DNA of 64,000 nt from Bacillus piscicola (GTDB lineage Bacteria; Bacillota; Bacilli; Bacillales; Marinococcaceae). The notes below the pieces were generated by a model. That model searched no databases, was not told the DNA's origin, and was given only the letters and a program-made list of their open reading frames with translations. The translations under genes were made by a program, and so were the position numbers. Positions 53,423-62,700 of this stretch are shown piece after piece (the stretch's first letter is position 1; the number at the start of each line of letters is the position of its first letter). The DNA lies in contig NZ_JAJJJF010000006.1 in NCBI RefSeq assembly GCF_022458745.1, positions 1-64,000 of the forward strand, written 5' to 3'.

Positions 53423-53845
53423 TTACATTTCCAATATTTGGGGTTCTGTTCCTTTCTTGTTTAACAAGCTGATTTGGGTTGGTTCGATTTCTAATACGAG
53501 ATAGTTGGGGTCTTCTGGTCCGTCAAACCATTCTTCCATATTTTTATTCCACAACTTTTCTTTCATTTCTTCTGACTCATTGATCGATACTTTTCCCTCA
53601 TACTCTACATACTCATCACCGAATCCATCTCCTTCATATCCAAGCAAGATATGTGTATGTGGATTAGCGTTTATATCATCTATTTTCTCTGTTTCCTTGT
53701 CTGTCACCGTATATAATTGCAAGCCTTCGTGAAAAAAAGTCATATACCTAGAGTGCGGTTTATCATTATTCACTGTTGCCATTGTCCCGACATGACTATT
53801 CTCTAATATGTTTTCGATATTCTTTTTAATTTGTTTTTGTTCCAC
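53423..53845 (-). CDS. Pyridoxamine 5'-phosphate oxidase-fold protein (general stress 26-like)
   Basis: 140 aa, split-barrel flavin-binding fold. Motifs: GTMATVNNDKPHSRYMTFF at the N terminus, YTVTDKETEKIDDI and PHTHILLGYEG in the middle, ending in LEIEPTQISLLN. Members bind FMN or F420-like cofactors and reduce unknown substrates. GTG 53845 has AAGGAGTGA upstream. Single gene. Confidence 0.78.
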   Translation of the reverse strand: MEQKQIKKNIENILENSHVGTMATVNNDKPHSRYMTFFHEGLQLYTVTDKETEKIDDINANPHTHILLGYEGDGFGDEYVEYEGKVSINESEEMKEKLWNKNMEEWFDGPEDPNYLVLEIEPTQISLLNKKGTEPQILEM

Positions 53846-54037
53846 TAATATTCACTCCTTATAAGGCTGTTAACCACTAGTATTCCACACTAAAAGATAA
53901 ACATGCATTGACCTTTGATGACCGGTTAGGATTTATTACAATCTAACAGTAGAGTTATCCGCTTTAGTTTGTGTGACTAATAAAGATTTTGTAGAGTTAA
54001 AAGGAAAATAACAACCAAAAAAGGCAGGAGAGCCATA

Positions 54038-55660
54038 ATGACAGATGAGCAAGACCAGCGTATTGCGGAGCTGGAACGCAGGGTCCTGTTGCTTGAAAAA
54101 CGCTTGGAACAAGAGCAATCATCTAAATTACTCCCAAATACATACAAAGAAAAATCCTCCGAATCACCAGCTCTAGAAGAAGAGCGTAGTTTCGGAGCGT
54201 TGGAGAAGCACTTTGGGAAAACGTGGCTGCCTCGAATATTTTTATTTGTTTTGCTTCTGGGAGTAGTATGGGCATTTGCCGCTGCATATGACAGCGGCTT
54301 GATAACAGAGCCAGTTGTTCTTACCATCGGCTACGTTGTTTCCGGCGGACTGGCAGCAGCTGGAATGTGGCAGTATCGGCGAAAGCATACAGGGTTAGCG
54401 CAAGTAATCTTAGCAGCAGCAGTGATCATACCAACTCTTACAACCTTTGCCGGGCATGCTTTATATCATCTTATCCCGTTGTCCATTGCTTTTTCTACCA
54501 ATTTAGTAATTGCACTAGCGACAATAATATTAACGGCGAAGTACCGATCCCAGGCTCTTGCTATTTTAGCAGCTATTGGTGGTTTTCTGAATCCGATCCT
54601 TTTGGACAACAGTGATCCAAGTGTTGTGTTTTTTATTGTCTATGAATTTATTGCTTACATTCTGTTCTTTTCCGTAGCAGCGTGGTTTCGTTTTCTATTT
54701 CTCTTTTATGTATCAATTGCTGCTTTACATATCGTATATCTTCCCGTGTCTTTTTTTGCATCCAATACAGACATGTATCTTATGTATACAGCGCTCGCCC
54801 TTCAACACTTGTTACTTCTCGGATTTTTCTTTTATTGGAGGAAGCATAAAGAATACCCGTTGGGGATGGTGTTTTCTCAATATGTGTTACTGACAGGGTG
54901 GGGCGTATTGTTCTTAACTAAACAGCAATTTTTAATAGTCTTACTTGGTTGGCTGATCTTTCATTTGCTGGCAGCGGGGCATGCTTATTGGCGCCTTCAA
55001 AGCAGATTGCGTACGGGGATGCTGCTTGCTGCCATCTCGTTTACCATCTTTTCGCTGTCCGTACGGTTTTTCGATGAATGGATGACTTCTACTCTTATCA
55101 TTTCAGGCATTGTCTCAGTCTTACTCGGATACATTTTAAACTCGCAGTTGCAACGGGTGGTTGGCTTCGTCTCGTTAGGAATCAGCTTGTGGCTGCTTGC
55201 GATTCAAACGCCTTTTGAAACTTTATCAACTGAGCATGTTAATTGGGTCGTTGCGGTTCTTGGTCTTGGTGCGCTCTACGCTATAGGGTTGCGCTGGCGT
55301 CCTCCTCAGCACGTACAGAGATTTTTTCAAGTCTATGAAATGATAGTTGTCACCATCTTATTGACGTATACAAGTTTAGTCGTTTATGCCGTTACACATA
55401 GTATCTCGGAAGAAGTATGGCTGTATTCCTTGTCATTTGTATGGATCGTATTTGCTGCTGCTTCCATTATTATCGGATTCTGGAAAAATAACGGCAGGTT
55501 GCGGGTATTCGGGGTCATCCTGTTGTTCGTCACACTTGCTAAAGTGTTTTTCGTCGATATTTCAGAAGTATCATTAGCAGTGCGAGCGTTACTATTTATT
55601 GCTCTCGGAGGCATGGGCGTGGCCTTATCCCGCTTTTTCTACGCCGGCAAAGGCGATTAA
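54038..55660 (+). CDS. DUF2339 membrane protein
   Basis: 540 aa. A short coiled coil (RIAELERRVLLLEKRLEQEQ) and linker are followed by about 15 hydrophobic helices, the DUF2339 layout. The N-terminal coil may oligomerise. No function established. GGCAGGAG lies before ATG 54038. Confidence 0.8.
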   Translation: MTDEQDQRIAELERRVLLLEKRLEQEQSSKLLPNTYKEKSSESPALEEERSFGALEKHFGKTWLPRIFLFVLLLGVVWAFAAAYDSGLITEPVVLTIGYVVSGGLAAAGMWQYRRKHTGLAQVILAAAVIIPTLTTFAGHALYHLIPLSIAFSTNLVIALATIILTAKYRSQALAILAAIGGFLNPILLDNSDPSVVFFIVYEFIAYILFFSVAAWFRFLFLFYVSIAALHIVYLPVSFFASNTDMYLMYTALALQHLLLLGFFFYWRKHKEYPLGMVFSQYVLLTGWGVLFLTKQQFLIVLLGWLIFHLLAAGHAYWRLQSRLRTGMLLAAISFTIFSLSVRFFDEWMTSTLIISGIVSVLLGYILNSQLQRVVGFVSLGISLWLLAIQTPFETLSTEHVNWVVAVLGLGALYAIGLRWRPPQHVQRFFQVYEMIVVTILLTYTSLVVYAVTHSISEEVWLYSLSFVWIVFAAASIIIGFWKNNGRLRVFGVILLFVTLAKVFFVDISEVSLAVRALLFIALGGMGVALSRFFYAGKGD

Positions 55661-55754
55661 CTTTACACCGCTTTTAAGAGGAATCTAGCAGTTTGGCAGC
55701 CACCCTTCTACATAGAAGGGAGGCTGTAGCACTGTCATTCTTCTATCGTTTTCG

Positions 55755-56165
55755 TCATATTTTGTGAAGCTCTTCATTCAATTTTTTGGCTGCATTTTTA
55801 TGATAAAAGTAGAAGACGGACCAAATGATAAGATAAATGACAAGAAATATAACAGTGAAAAAGATAATGCTTCTTGCATTAAAAGGAATCCAGCCGACCC
55901 CTAGTGATAAAGTGAAATAGAGAACAGTGACCGTCACGAAATGAAGTGCTGTCTGCTGGAAGAGATGTAATCGATTCATCTCAAAGAAAAGCGGGGTCAC
56001 AGTGAAGAACCAACCACAAAACATAAAACCAAGAGAATTTTTTAGGAAAAGGCCTCCATCTAATTGCTCGTGTCCTCCCATTAATACAATGCCATTTGTA
56101 ACGATTACCATTAAGAAAGCACCGTAAAAAATACCAATCACACTTCTCCATAGAAAAGTTTTCAT
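55755..56165 (-). CDS. DUF3021 membrane protein
   Basis: 136 aa with four hydrophobic helices and a Lys-rich tail, the usual DUF3021 partner of LytTR regulators. Overlaps the LytTR gene by 4 bp, so both are made together; members often modulate the regulator's activity at the membrane. Confidence 0.8.
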   Translation of the reverse strand: MKTFLWRSVIGIFYGAFLMVIVTNGIVLMGGHEQLDGGLFLKNSLGFMFCGWFFTVTPLFFEMNRLHLFQQTALHFVTVTVLYFTLSLGVGWIPFNARSIIFFTVIFLVIYLIIWSVFYFYHKNAAKKLNEELHKI

Positions 56166-56620
56166 GATTTTTTCCTCCTGTTCATTTGCAACGCTGTTTT
56201 GATGGTGTTGACGTAATGCCTGGAAACATACTCTTTTTCTCCTGATTTAAAATACACGCAAAGGGTGCCGTTAAAAGAATGTTCAAAACGTCTTAATTCG
56301 TAAAGATTGGCGATAACTGACTTAGAAAGACGAACAAAGCGGTCTTGCGGCAGCATTTCTTCTAGTTCATAGAGTTTCTCCTTCACCTTAAAAGAACCAT
56401 CCGCTGTGACAGCAAGTACCGACTCTTTATTGGTATGAAAGTAATGAATCTCATCGGGCTGCAAGATATGCTGCATATCACCGTCTCTGCCGACGATAAA
56501 GGCAGCTTCGCGCTTATTGAGAAAATTAAGTATATCTTGGATTGAATCATCGACCTCTCTGCAATGAACCGTGACTGACGTCTCTTTATAATCACTGCTA
56601 ATATCTACGGTTACTTTCAA
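56162..56620 (-). CDS. LytTR-family DNA-binding regulator
   Basis: 152 aa. The C-terminal LytTR domain shows IHYFHTNKESVLAV, LYELEEMLPQDRFVRLSKSVIANL and EKEYVSRHYVNTIK. No receiver domain. TTG 56620 has GGAGG 8 nt upstream. Regulator-membrane-protein pair with DUF3021; may act on its own promoter. Confidence 0.85.
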   Translation of the reverse strand: MKVTVDISSDYKETSVTVHCREVDDSIQDILNFLNKREAAFIVGRDGDMQHILQPDEIHYFHTNKESVLAVTADGSFKVKEKLYELEEMLPQDRFVRLSKSVIANLYELRRFEHSFNGTLCVYFKSGEKEYVSRHYVNTIKTALQMNRRKKS

Positions 56621-56704
56621 TCGTTCAGCCTCCGATCTAACTTTGTACTTGTGAGACTATTGTAGTCTTAAATTTTTGTGTTGTCTTGAGTTGTCGGGTG
56701 AAAA

Positions 56705-56760
56705 GTGAGAAATGAAAGGTGAGCTGCACATTCTAGCTGCTCACCTGTCGTTCATTTGTA
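56705..56760 (-). terminator. Hairpin downstream of pdxK
   Basis: AGGTGAGC and GCTGCTCACCT pair, extended by AAATGAA/TTCATTT. On the minus strand it is followed by T-rich TTTCATTTCTC. Probably ends pdxK transcription. Confidence 0.6.
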
Positions 56761-56800
56761 AAAGGAAGGCTGGAAAAAGGGGAGGAAGTGCCGTGTCTAG

Positions 56801-57634
56801 TTAAAAGTTAAGAGTTTCTTCCGAGATATGAATGGAGGGAGAAGAAGCATCATGTCGTAAAGCAGAGTGATTGATACGTTTTGATTCATCGAGAAACATA
56901 ACACTGCTATGGATTGCTCCGGTTATGTACGTCTTTGCTTTTTTGACAGCCTCTCGAACAGAATCTTCTTTCGCTAATTCAGCTGCAATTGCAGCGGAAA
57001 ACGTACAGCCGGCACCGTTTGTATCTGTAGATATACGTTTACATGAAAACGTGACGAAGCGTTCACCATCAAACAAAACATCGACTGCTTCTTCAGAGTC
57101 CAGGCGTCCACCTTTGACGACTACACTTTTCGGACCAAGCGCATGAATGTCTACAGCAGCTCTTTTCATATCTTCGGTTGACTCAATGTGCGAACGTCCA
57201 CTTAGTTTTAATGCTTCCGGCACGTTTGGGGTGACGATCGCTGCTTTTGGAAGTATCACCTTCTTTAGGCGTTCAATTGCCTCATGCTCGATAAGCTCAG
57301 CACCGCTTTTCGTAACGATAACAGGGTCTACGACTACATGCTTAAGATTGTGGTCTTGAATGAGCTGCGCTGTGTATTCCATCTGCTCCACAGAATGAAG
57401 CAACCCTGTTTTAAGCGCGTCGACTCCGATCGTGTTGAGGGCGGTTAGTACCTGTGCTTCCATGACTCCCAGTGGCTGCGGGAAAATATTCCGGCCTTTT
57501 TCTTTGCTGATCGTTACAAACGCGGTGATTGCTCCCATCCCGTAAACGCCGCATTCTTGAAAGGTTTTTAGGTCTGCTTGAATGCCGGCACCGCCCATGC
57601 TGCTAGAGCCGGCAATGGATAATACTCGTTTCAT
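56801..57634 (-). CDS. pdxK: Pyridoxal/hydroxymethylpyrimidine kinase (PdxK/ThiD family)
   Basis: 277 aa ribokinase-like. N terminus LSIAGSSSMGGAGIQADLKT, middle VVVDPVIVTKSG, and the anion hole NGAGCTFSAAI. The similarity runs closest to Bacillus PdxK (formerly called ThiD), which phosphorylates pyridoxal and relatives; ThiD activity cannot be excluded. ATG 57634 has AGGAGAC upstream. Confidence 0.78.
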   Translation of the reverse strand: MKRVLSIAGSSSMGGAGIQADLKTFQECGVYGMGAITAFVTISKEKGRNIFPQPLGVMEAQVLTALNTIGVDALKTGLLHSVEQMEYTAQLIQDHNLKHVVVDPVIVTKSGAELIEHEAIERLKKVILPKAAIVTPNVPEALKLSGRSHIESTEDMKRAAVDIHALGPKSVVVKGGRLDSEEAVDVLFDGERFVTFSCKRISTDTNGAGCTFSAAIAAELAKEDSVREAVKKAKTYITGAIHSSVMFLDESKRINHSALRHDASSPSIHISEETLNF

Positions 57635-57746
57635 TATAAAAGTCTCCTTTTTTTATCCAGGCTGCTACTATTATAGGATCTCCTGTTATTCTTTTCTAGC
57701 ACTTAAGGTGATACAATGAGAGCAAAATGTTTCTTTGGAGGTAATG

Positions 57747-58217
57747 ATGATTAACGTTCTATTTGTTTGTTTAGGGAATATTTGCCGTTCGCCAATGGCA
57801 GAAGCGGTGTTTCGCCACCAAGTGAAAAAACAAGGCCTGGAAGAAAAAATTACTGTTGATTCTGCTGGTACTGGCGACTGGCACATTGGTGAAGCACCGC
57901 ATGAAGGAACATGCCAGCTGCTCCAAGAAAAACAAATTGATTATTCGGATATTCAGGCACGGCAAGTAACGAAAAAAGATCTGGAACAATTCGACTATAT
58001 AATCGCCATGGACATGGATAACCTGGCATACTTACAAAAACTTGCAGATGATGAAAAAAAGCCTAAACTGATGAAACTGCTTGATTTCGTTCCGGACAGC
58101 CCGCTAGAAAATGTGCCGGATCCTTATTTTACGGGTAATTTTGACGAAGTGTATGAGATGGTTCAAAAGGGCTGTGCGCGGATTCTTGAGCAGATCAAGG
58201 AAGAAACTGCCCAGTGA
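57747..58217 (+). CDS. Low-molecular-weight protein-tyrosine phosphatase
   Basis: 156 aa. Signature CLGNICRSP with the catalytic Cys near residue 8, and NVPDPYF for the general acid Asp. YfkJ-like. The second ATG (57747) gives 5-nt spacing to GGAGG; the first is too close. Overlaps the next gene by 4 bp. Confidence 0.87.
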   Translation: MINVLFVCLGNICRSPMAEAVFRHQVKKQGLEEKITVDSAGTGDWHIGEAPHEGTCQLLQEKQIDYSDIQARQVTKKDLEQFDYIIAMDMDNLAYLQKLADDEKKPKLMKLLDFVPDSPLENVPDPYFTGNFDEVYEMVQKGCARILEQIKEETAQ

Positions 58218-59062
58218 AACATCAGGCGGTCTTTATACTGAACGAAATTGGCACTCATTCTGATATACAGGAAGTGACACCTGTTAGCGGTGGAGATAGT
58301 AGTGAAGCATGGAAAATAGTGACGGGTACAGACAGTTTTTTTGTTAAGTATAACCAAGCGGATCCAGAAGATTTATTTGAAAAAGAAGCGTACAATCTTT
58401 CCTTGCTGAGAGAGACAGGGACAATACGCGTTCCGGAGGTGCTTGGCAAAGGCAGCGGTTATATCGTGATGGAATGGCTGGAAGGAAGACAAGCTGAACA
58501 TACAGATGAAGCTTTAGGGAGAGGGCTGGCACGCTTGCACCAATACAGCGGAGACCGGTTTGGTCTTGATGTGGATAATTACATCGGTACCCTTCCACAG
58601 CCAAATGAATGGGAGAAAGATTGGATTACTTTTTTCAGGGAGAAGCGTCTCGGTTTTCAATTTCGGTTAGCGGAGGAACAGGGTCATATCCTGGGGACGA
58701 GACGACAGAAGATGATTCGTCTCTTAGATAACCTCGAGAAATGGATCCCGCGGAACCCTAAGCCGGCACTTCTCCACGGTGATTTATGGGGAGGAAATTG
58801 GCTGGCCGGCCCCGACGGCGAGCCGTATCTAATTGATCCGGCAGTCTTTTACGGTGACAGTGAACTTGAGATCGCTTTTACAGAGTTGTTTGGTGGTTTC
58901 TCGGAACATTTTTATTATGCTTATCAAGAAATACTTCCGCTTTCCAGCCTTTATGAGGAACGAAAGCCCCTTTACCAGCTGTATTATTTGCTTGTTCATC
59001 TAACTGCATTTGGTGAGATGTACGGAAGCGCAGTAGATCGAATACTTTCCATGTACGTGTAG
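58214..59062 (+). CDS. Fructosamine kinase-family protein
   Basis: 282 aa, aminoglycoside-phosphotransferase-like fold. SGGDSSEAWKI as the Gly-rich loop, FFVKYN for the Lys, the catalytic LLHGDLWGGNW and LIDPAVFYGDSELEIA. Such kinases phosphorylate fructosamines or ribulosamines on damaged protein. Overlaps the phosphatase gene start-stop, so they form an operon. Confidence 0.82.
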   Translation: MKHQAVFILNEIGTHSDIQEVTPVSGGDSSEAWKIVTGTDSFFVKYNQADPEDLFEKEAYNLSLLRETGTIRVPEVLGKGSGYIVMEWLEGRQAEHTDEALGRGLARLHQYSGDRFGLDVDNYIGTLPQPNEWEKDWITFFREKRLGFQFRLAEEQGHILGTRRQKMIRLLDNLEKWIPRNPKPALLHGDLWGGNWLAGPDGEPYLIDPAVFYGDSELEIAFTELFGGFSEHFYYAYQEILPLSSLYEERKPLYQLYYLLVHLTAFGEMYGSAVDRILSMYV

Positions 59063-59119
59063 CTAGTTGTTTTTTTAAAAGAATGCAAGAGGAAAAAGAA
59101 TGTCGTCAAACTTTTTGCC

Positions 59120-59146
59120 TAAAAAACAGAATAGATGTGCCGATAA
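59120..59146 (+). promoter_or_regulatory. Sigma-D promoter of the cheW-cheA-cheR operon
   Basis: TAAA (59120-59123), exactly 15 bp, then GCCGATAA (59139-59146), one base short of the full consensus TAAA-N15-GCCGATAT. Predicted start near 59153, about 40 bp before cheW. It ties these genes to the motility sigma factor. Confidence 0.82.
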
Positions 59147-59189
59147 AATAGATAGATATGCGCACGTACAATGTATAAGGAGGAAGAAC

Positions 59190-59648
59190 ATGGAAACCCA
59201 AGCGAGGAAAGTGGTCTGTCAAATTGGTGAAGAGGAATTTGCCTTCCCGGTAGAACATATAACAGGAATTGAGAAGCCGCAGCCAATCACGAAGGTCCCG
59301 AATACGGCTGAACATATTAAAGGAGTAACAAATATCCGCGGCGAAGTTACCCCGCTATTAGATTTGCGCTCTTACCTATTAAAAAGAGAAGCGACACTCG
59401 ACGAAGACTACAAAATTTTGCTTGCGCAAGTAGGGGAGATCAAAATAGGTTTGATCGTAGACAAAGCAAATGAAGTCTTGGACATCCCAGAAGATCTGCT
59501 AGAGTCGGTAACCGTCGAAGGAAATGAAAATGAACGTTCGATACAAGTGGCGAAAATGGAGAACCGTCTTATCATTTTGCTGGATATCGATTATATGTTA
59601 AATGAAATGGATGCGGAGACTTTAGGCAAGCTGAAAACCATGGTATAA
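59190..59648 (+). CDS. cheW: CheW coupling protein
   Basis: 152 aa. VVCQIGEEEFAFPVEHITGI, VTNIRGEVTPLLDLRSYL and GLIVDKANEVLDIPEDLL are CheW strands. It joins receptors to CheA. AAGGAGG before ATG 59190; the longer frame from 59100 has none. Confidence 0.9.
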   Translation: METQARKVVCQIGEEEFAFPVEHITGIEKPQPITKVPNTAEHIKGVTNIRGEVTPLLDLRSYLLKREATLDEDYKILLAQVGEIKIGLIVDKANEVLDIPEDLLESVTVEGNENERSIQVAKMENRLIILLDIDYMLNEMDAETLGKLKTMV

Positions 59649-59700
59649 GGCACCGGAACATAGATGAAAGACGCAGGCAAGAATCGGTGCCTGCTTTTTT
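59648..59700 (+). terminator. Terminator with a competing hairpin between cheW and cheA
   Basis: Two stems share the same 3' bases. AGGCACCG (59648-59655) pairs with CGGTGCCT (59685-59692). GCAGGCA (59673-59679) pairs with TGCCTGC (59688-59694), followed by six T. Only one can form at a time, the layout of an attenuator. It may set the CheW to CheA ratio. Confidence 0.65.
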
Positions 59701-59724
59701 CTGAAAAGAGTGAGGAGATAACCG

Positions 59725-61761
59725 ATGAGTACGAACCAATATATGGATCTCTTTATCGAGGAAAGTGAAGAGCACCTGCAAGCTGTTAACACCAATCTAC
59801 TAGCCTTAGAAAAAGATCCTGAAAATCTGCCAATCGTTAACGAAATCTTTAGGTCGGCCCATACGTTAAAAGGCATGGCGGCGACGATGGGTTTTGAGGA
59901 TCTAACGAAGTTGACCCACCAAATGGAAAATGTTTTAGATGCGATACGCAATGAACAGCTCAAGGTCACCACCGATATTTTAAATGTCGTTTTCGACGCA
60001 GTGGAATTCTTAGAGAAAATGATCATCGACATTTCTCAAGGTGGGGATGGGAAAGAGGATATCATTGCCATCGTTTCCGAACTTGAGAAGGTAGAGAACG
60101 GAGTGGCAGACGAACTAGCAGCGCCCGCTAATTCTCTCCAAGAGGAAACAACCGCTTCACCTCTCAACAAAGATGTTGTGTACGACGATTATGTGCAGAA
60201 TGTCCTCATCCAGGCTTTTGAAGAAGGTTACTTTGTGTACCAAGCAAGTATAACTCTTCGTGAGGATTGTGTGCTGAAAAGAGCACGGATTTTCATGATA
60301 TTAGAAGCGCTGGAAGGAAAGGCAGAGATCATACATGCTCTTCCTTCGGTAGAAGACTTAGAAGAAGAAAAGTTCGATTTTGACTTTACCATGACGCTCA
60401 CTTCTAAAGAAAGCACGGAAGAGTTAGAGGAGACTATCGGCCGTATTTCAGAAGTGGAAAAGGTTACGATCCAGAGCTTGCTGGAAGCAGATCTAGCTCC
60501 ATCTGAGGAACCGGGTCAGCCATCTCCGTCTCCCGCTGTGGATGCCGATGCTGGTACGGAAGAAAAAGTAGAGCGGCCTACAAAAGAAGAATCGAAGGGT
60601 TCCAAAAGCTCGAATATCGCCTCCAAATCAATCCGTGTTAATATTGACCGAATTGACCAGTTAATGAGGTCTTTTGAAGAACTATTAATCTATCGTGGAC
60701 GGTTAGAACAGCTGGCCAAAGAAAGCGATAATAAAGAAAACATTGAAACGCTGGAGAAAATGACACGTGTCTCTAACGACTTGCAAAACCTGATTCTGAG
60801 CATGCGAATGGTCCCGGTTGAACGAGTTTTTAATCGTTTTCCACGTATGGTACGAAGTCTGGCGCAGGAAATGGGTAAGCATATTAACTTGAAAATAACC
60901 GGGGCCGATACAGAACTGGACCGCACGGTAGTGGATCAAATCGGAGACCCTTTGGTACACTTAATTCGCAACTCGGTCGATCACGGTCTGGAATTACCTG
61001 ACGTTCGTTTAGAGCGAAATAAGCCGGCGACAGGCGTCATTCAGTTACGAGCGTATCATAGCGGCAATCATGTCATGATTGAAATTGAAGATGACGGAGC
61101 TGGCATCGACCGTGACAAAGTTGTACAGAAGGCAGTCTCTTCAGGACTCATTTCAAAAGAAGAAGGAGAGCAGCTACCAAACAGTGAAGTCTATGATCTT
61201 CTGTTTTCTTCAGGCCTTAGTACGGCAGACCAAATATCCAACGTATCAGGCCGGGGAGTGGGTCTTGACGTTGTGAAAACGACAATCGAATCACTCGGTG
61301 GCGCAATTACGGTAACCTCTACTCCCGGGGAAGGCAGTTTATTTACGATTGAGCTTCCACTTACGTTGTCGATCATTCTTGCTTTGTTAGTAAAAGTAGA
61401 AGAGGAAACATACGCCATTTCGTTGTCTTCGATAAAAGAGACGACGATTATACCGAAATCTTCCATCAGGAAAGTACATGAACAGAAAGTGGTTAATTTC
61501 AGAGATTCCGTGATTCCGATTATTTCGCTTCGGGAGACGTTTGGTTTTCCGGAAGAAGAGCAAGAGGAGTGCCCGGCTGTTATCGTGCAGAAGGGTGACA
61601 AGCAGGCAGCATTGCTTGTCGATTCATTAATTGGCCAGGAAGAGATCGTTATCAAATCACTGGGAGAATTTTTGACGAATGTATTTGCCATCTCCGGAGC
61701 AACGATATTAGGGGACGGCAAGGTAGCGTTGATCATTGACAGTAATGCGTTAGTCTCCTAA
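59725..61761 (+). CDS. cheA: Chemotaxis histidine kinase CheA
   Basis: 678 aa. P1 domain with the phosphorylated His46 in RSAHTLKGMA, a P2-like middle, P3 dimer helices, P4 ATPase with NSVDHGLE (N box), DDGAGIDRD (G1) and GRGVGLDV (G2), and the C-terminal CheW-like P5. Autophosphorylates in response to receptors and passes phosphate to CheY (absent here). AGTGAGGAG before ATG 59725. Confidence 0.93.
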   Translation: MSTNQYMDLFIEESEEHLQAVNTNLLALEKDPENLPIVNEIFRSAHTLKGMAATMGFEDLTKLTHQMENVLDAIRNEQLKVTTDILNVVFDAVEFLEKMIIDISQGGDGKEDIIAIVSELEKVENGVADELAAPANSLQEETTASPLNKDVVYDDYVQNVLIQAFEEGYFVYQASITLREDCVLKRARIFMILEALEGKAEIIHALPSVEDLEEEKFDFDFTMTLTSKESTEELEETIGRISEVEKVTIQSLLEADLAPSEEPGQPSPSPAVDADAGTEEKVERPTKEESKGSKSSNIASKSIRVNIDRIDQLMRSFEELLIYRGRLEQLAKESDNKENIETLEKMTRVSNDLQNLILSMRMVPVERVFNRFPRMVRSLAQEMGKHINLKITGADTELDRTVVDQIGDPLVHLIRNSVDHGLELPDVRLERNKPATGVIQLRAYHSGNHVMIEIEDDGAGIDRDKVVQKAVSSGLISKEEGEQLPNSEVYDLLFSSGLSTADQISNVSGRGVGLDVVKTTIESLGGAITVTSTPGEGSLFTIELPLTLSIILALLVKVEEETYAISLSSIKETTIIPKSSIRKVHEQKVVNFRDSVIPIISLRETFGFPEEEQEECPAVIVQKGDKQAALLVDSLIGQEEIVIKSLGEFLTNVFAISGATILGDGKVALIIDSNALVS

Positions 61762-61813
61762 AACAGTACGGAAGGTAACATTTCGTTTTTGACTATGATA
61801 GAGGAGCCGAACA

Positions 61814-62587
61814 ATGAAAGTGGATGATTTTCAGCAATTTATGGTAAAGGTGAAGAATAAGTCAGGTATCGACTTATCGCAGTATAAAGAAAACCAAATG
61901 AAAAGAAGGTTGACCTCATTACGGGATCGCCGGGGATTTACGTGTTTTGAATCCTATTTTGCCTCTATGGAAAAAGATCAGGCATTGTTTGATGAATTTT
62001 TGGAGCGAATGACCATTAACGTGACACAGTTTTTTCGCAACATGCCACAGTGGTCAATTTTGGAAAAAGAACTGCCGAAGCTGCTTGCAGGGAAAACACG
62101 GATAAAAGCTTGGTCAGCCGCTTGTTCTACTGGGGAAGAACCGTATTCATTGGCGATGCTATTGATGAATATGCCTTCCCTTCAAGGGATCGACATAGTG
62201 GCTACCGACCTGGATGAAAATGCATTGCGAAAAGCACGGGAAGCGTCTTACACCGTGGAATCGATGAAAGAGCTCCCCGCCTCTTACAAAACGAAATATT
62301 TTCATAAAGAAAGCACTCATTACAAGCTTGCGCAGGAAGTGAAAAACAATGTTACGTTTAAACGCCACAACTTATTGAGTGATCCTTATGAACGAGACGT
62401 TGATCTGATTATTTGTCGAAATGTCATGATTTATTTTACGGAGGAAACGAAGAAGGAGATCTATCAACGCTTTGCTGACGCACTGCGCCCTGGCGGTCTC
62501 CTTTTCGTCGGGAATACAGAGCAAATTTTTCAACCGAAAGAGTTTGGACTGCAACTAAAACGATCTTTTTTCTATACGAAGGAATAA
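61814..62587 (+). CDS. cheR: Chemotaxis protein methyltransferase CheR
   Basis: 257 aa. N-terminal helical domain (RRLTSLRDRRGF), SAM motif AWSAACSTGEEPYSLAM, VATDLDENAL, and CRNVMIYF near the end. Methylates receptor glutamates. Completes the cheW-cheA-cheR set; no cheY, cheB, cheC or cheD is seen here, and others should be elsewhere in the genome. Confidence 0.92.
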   Translation: MKVDDFQQFMVKVKNKSGIDLSQYKENQMKRRLTSLRDRRGFTCFESYFASMEKDQALFDEFLERMTINVTQFFRNMPQWSILEKELPKLLAGKTRIKAWSAACSTGEEPYSLAMLLMNMPSLQGIDIVATDLDENALRKAREASYTVESMKELPASYKTKYFHKESTHYKLAQEVKNNVTFKRHNLLSDPYERDVDLIICRNVMIYFTEETKKEIYQRFADALRPGGLLFVGNTEQIFQPKEFGLQLKRSFFYTKE

Positions 62588-62700
62588 TAGAAGGTCCAAC
62601 TTGTCTAAGTGACCCTTGAGATAGGGAAGAGTTATATAAAAAAAACGTGATTTTTGGTATACTCAACTTTACCTCATGAAAGTTGAAGGAGGAGACATCG

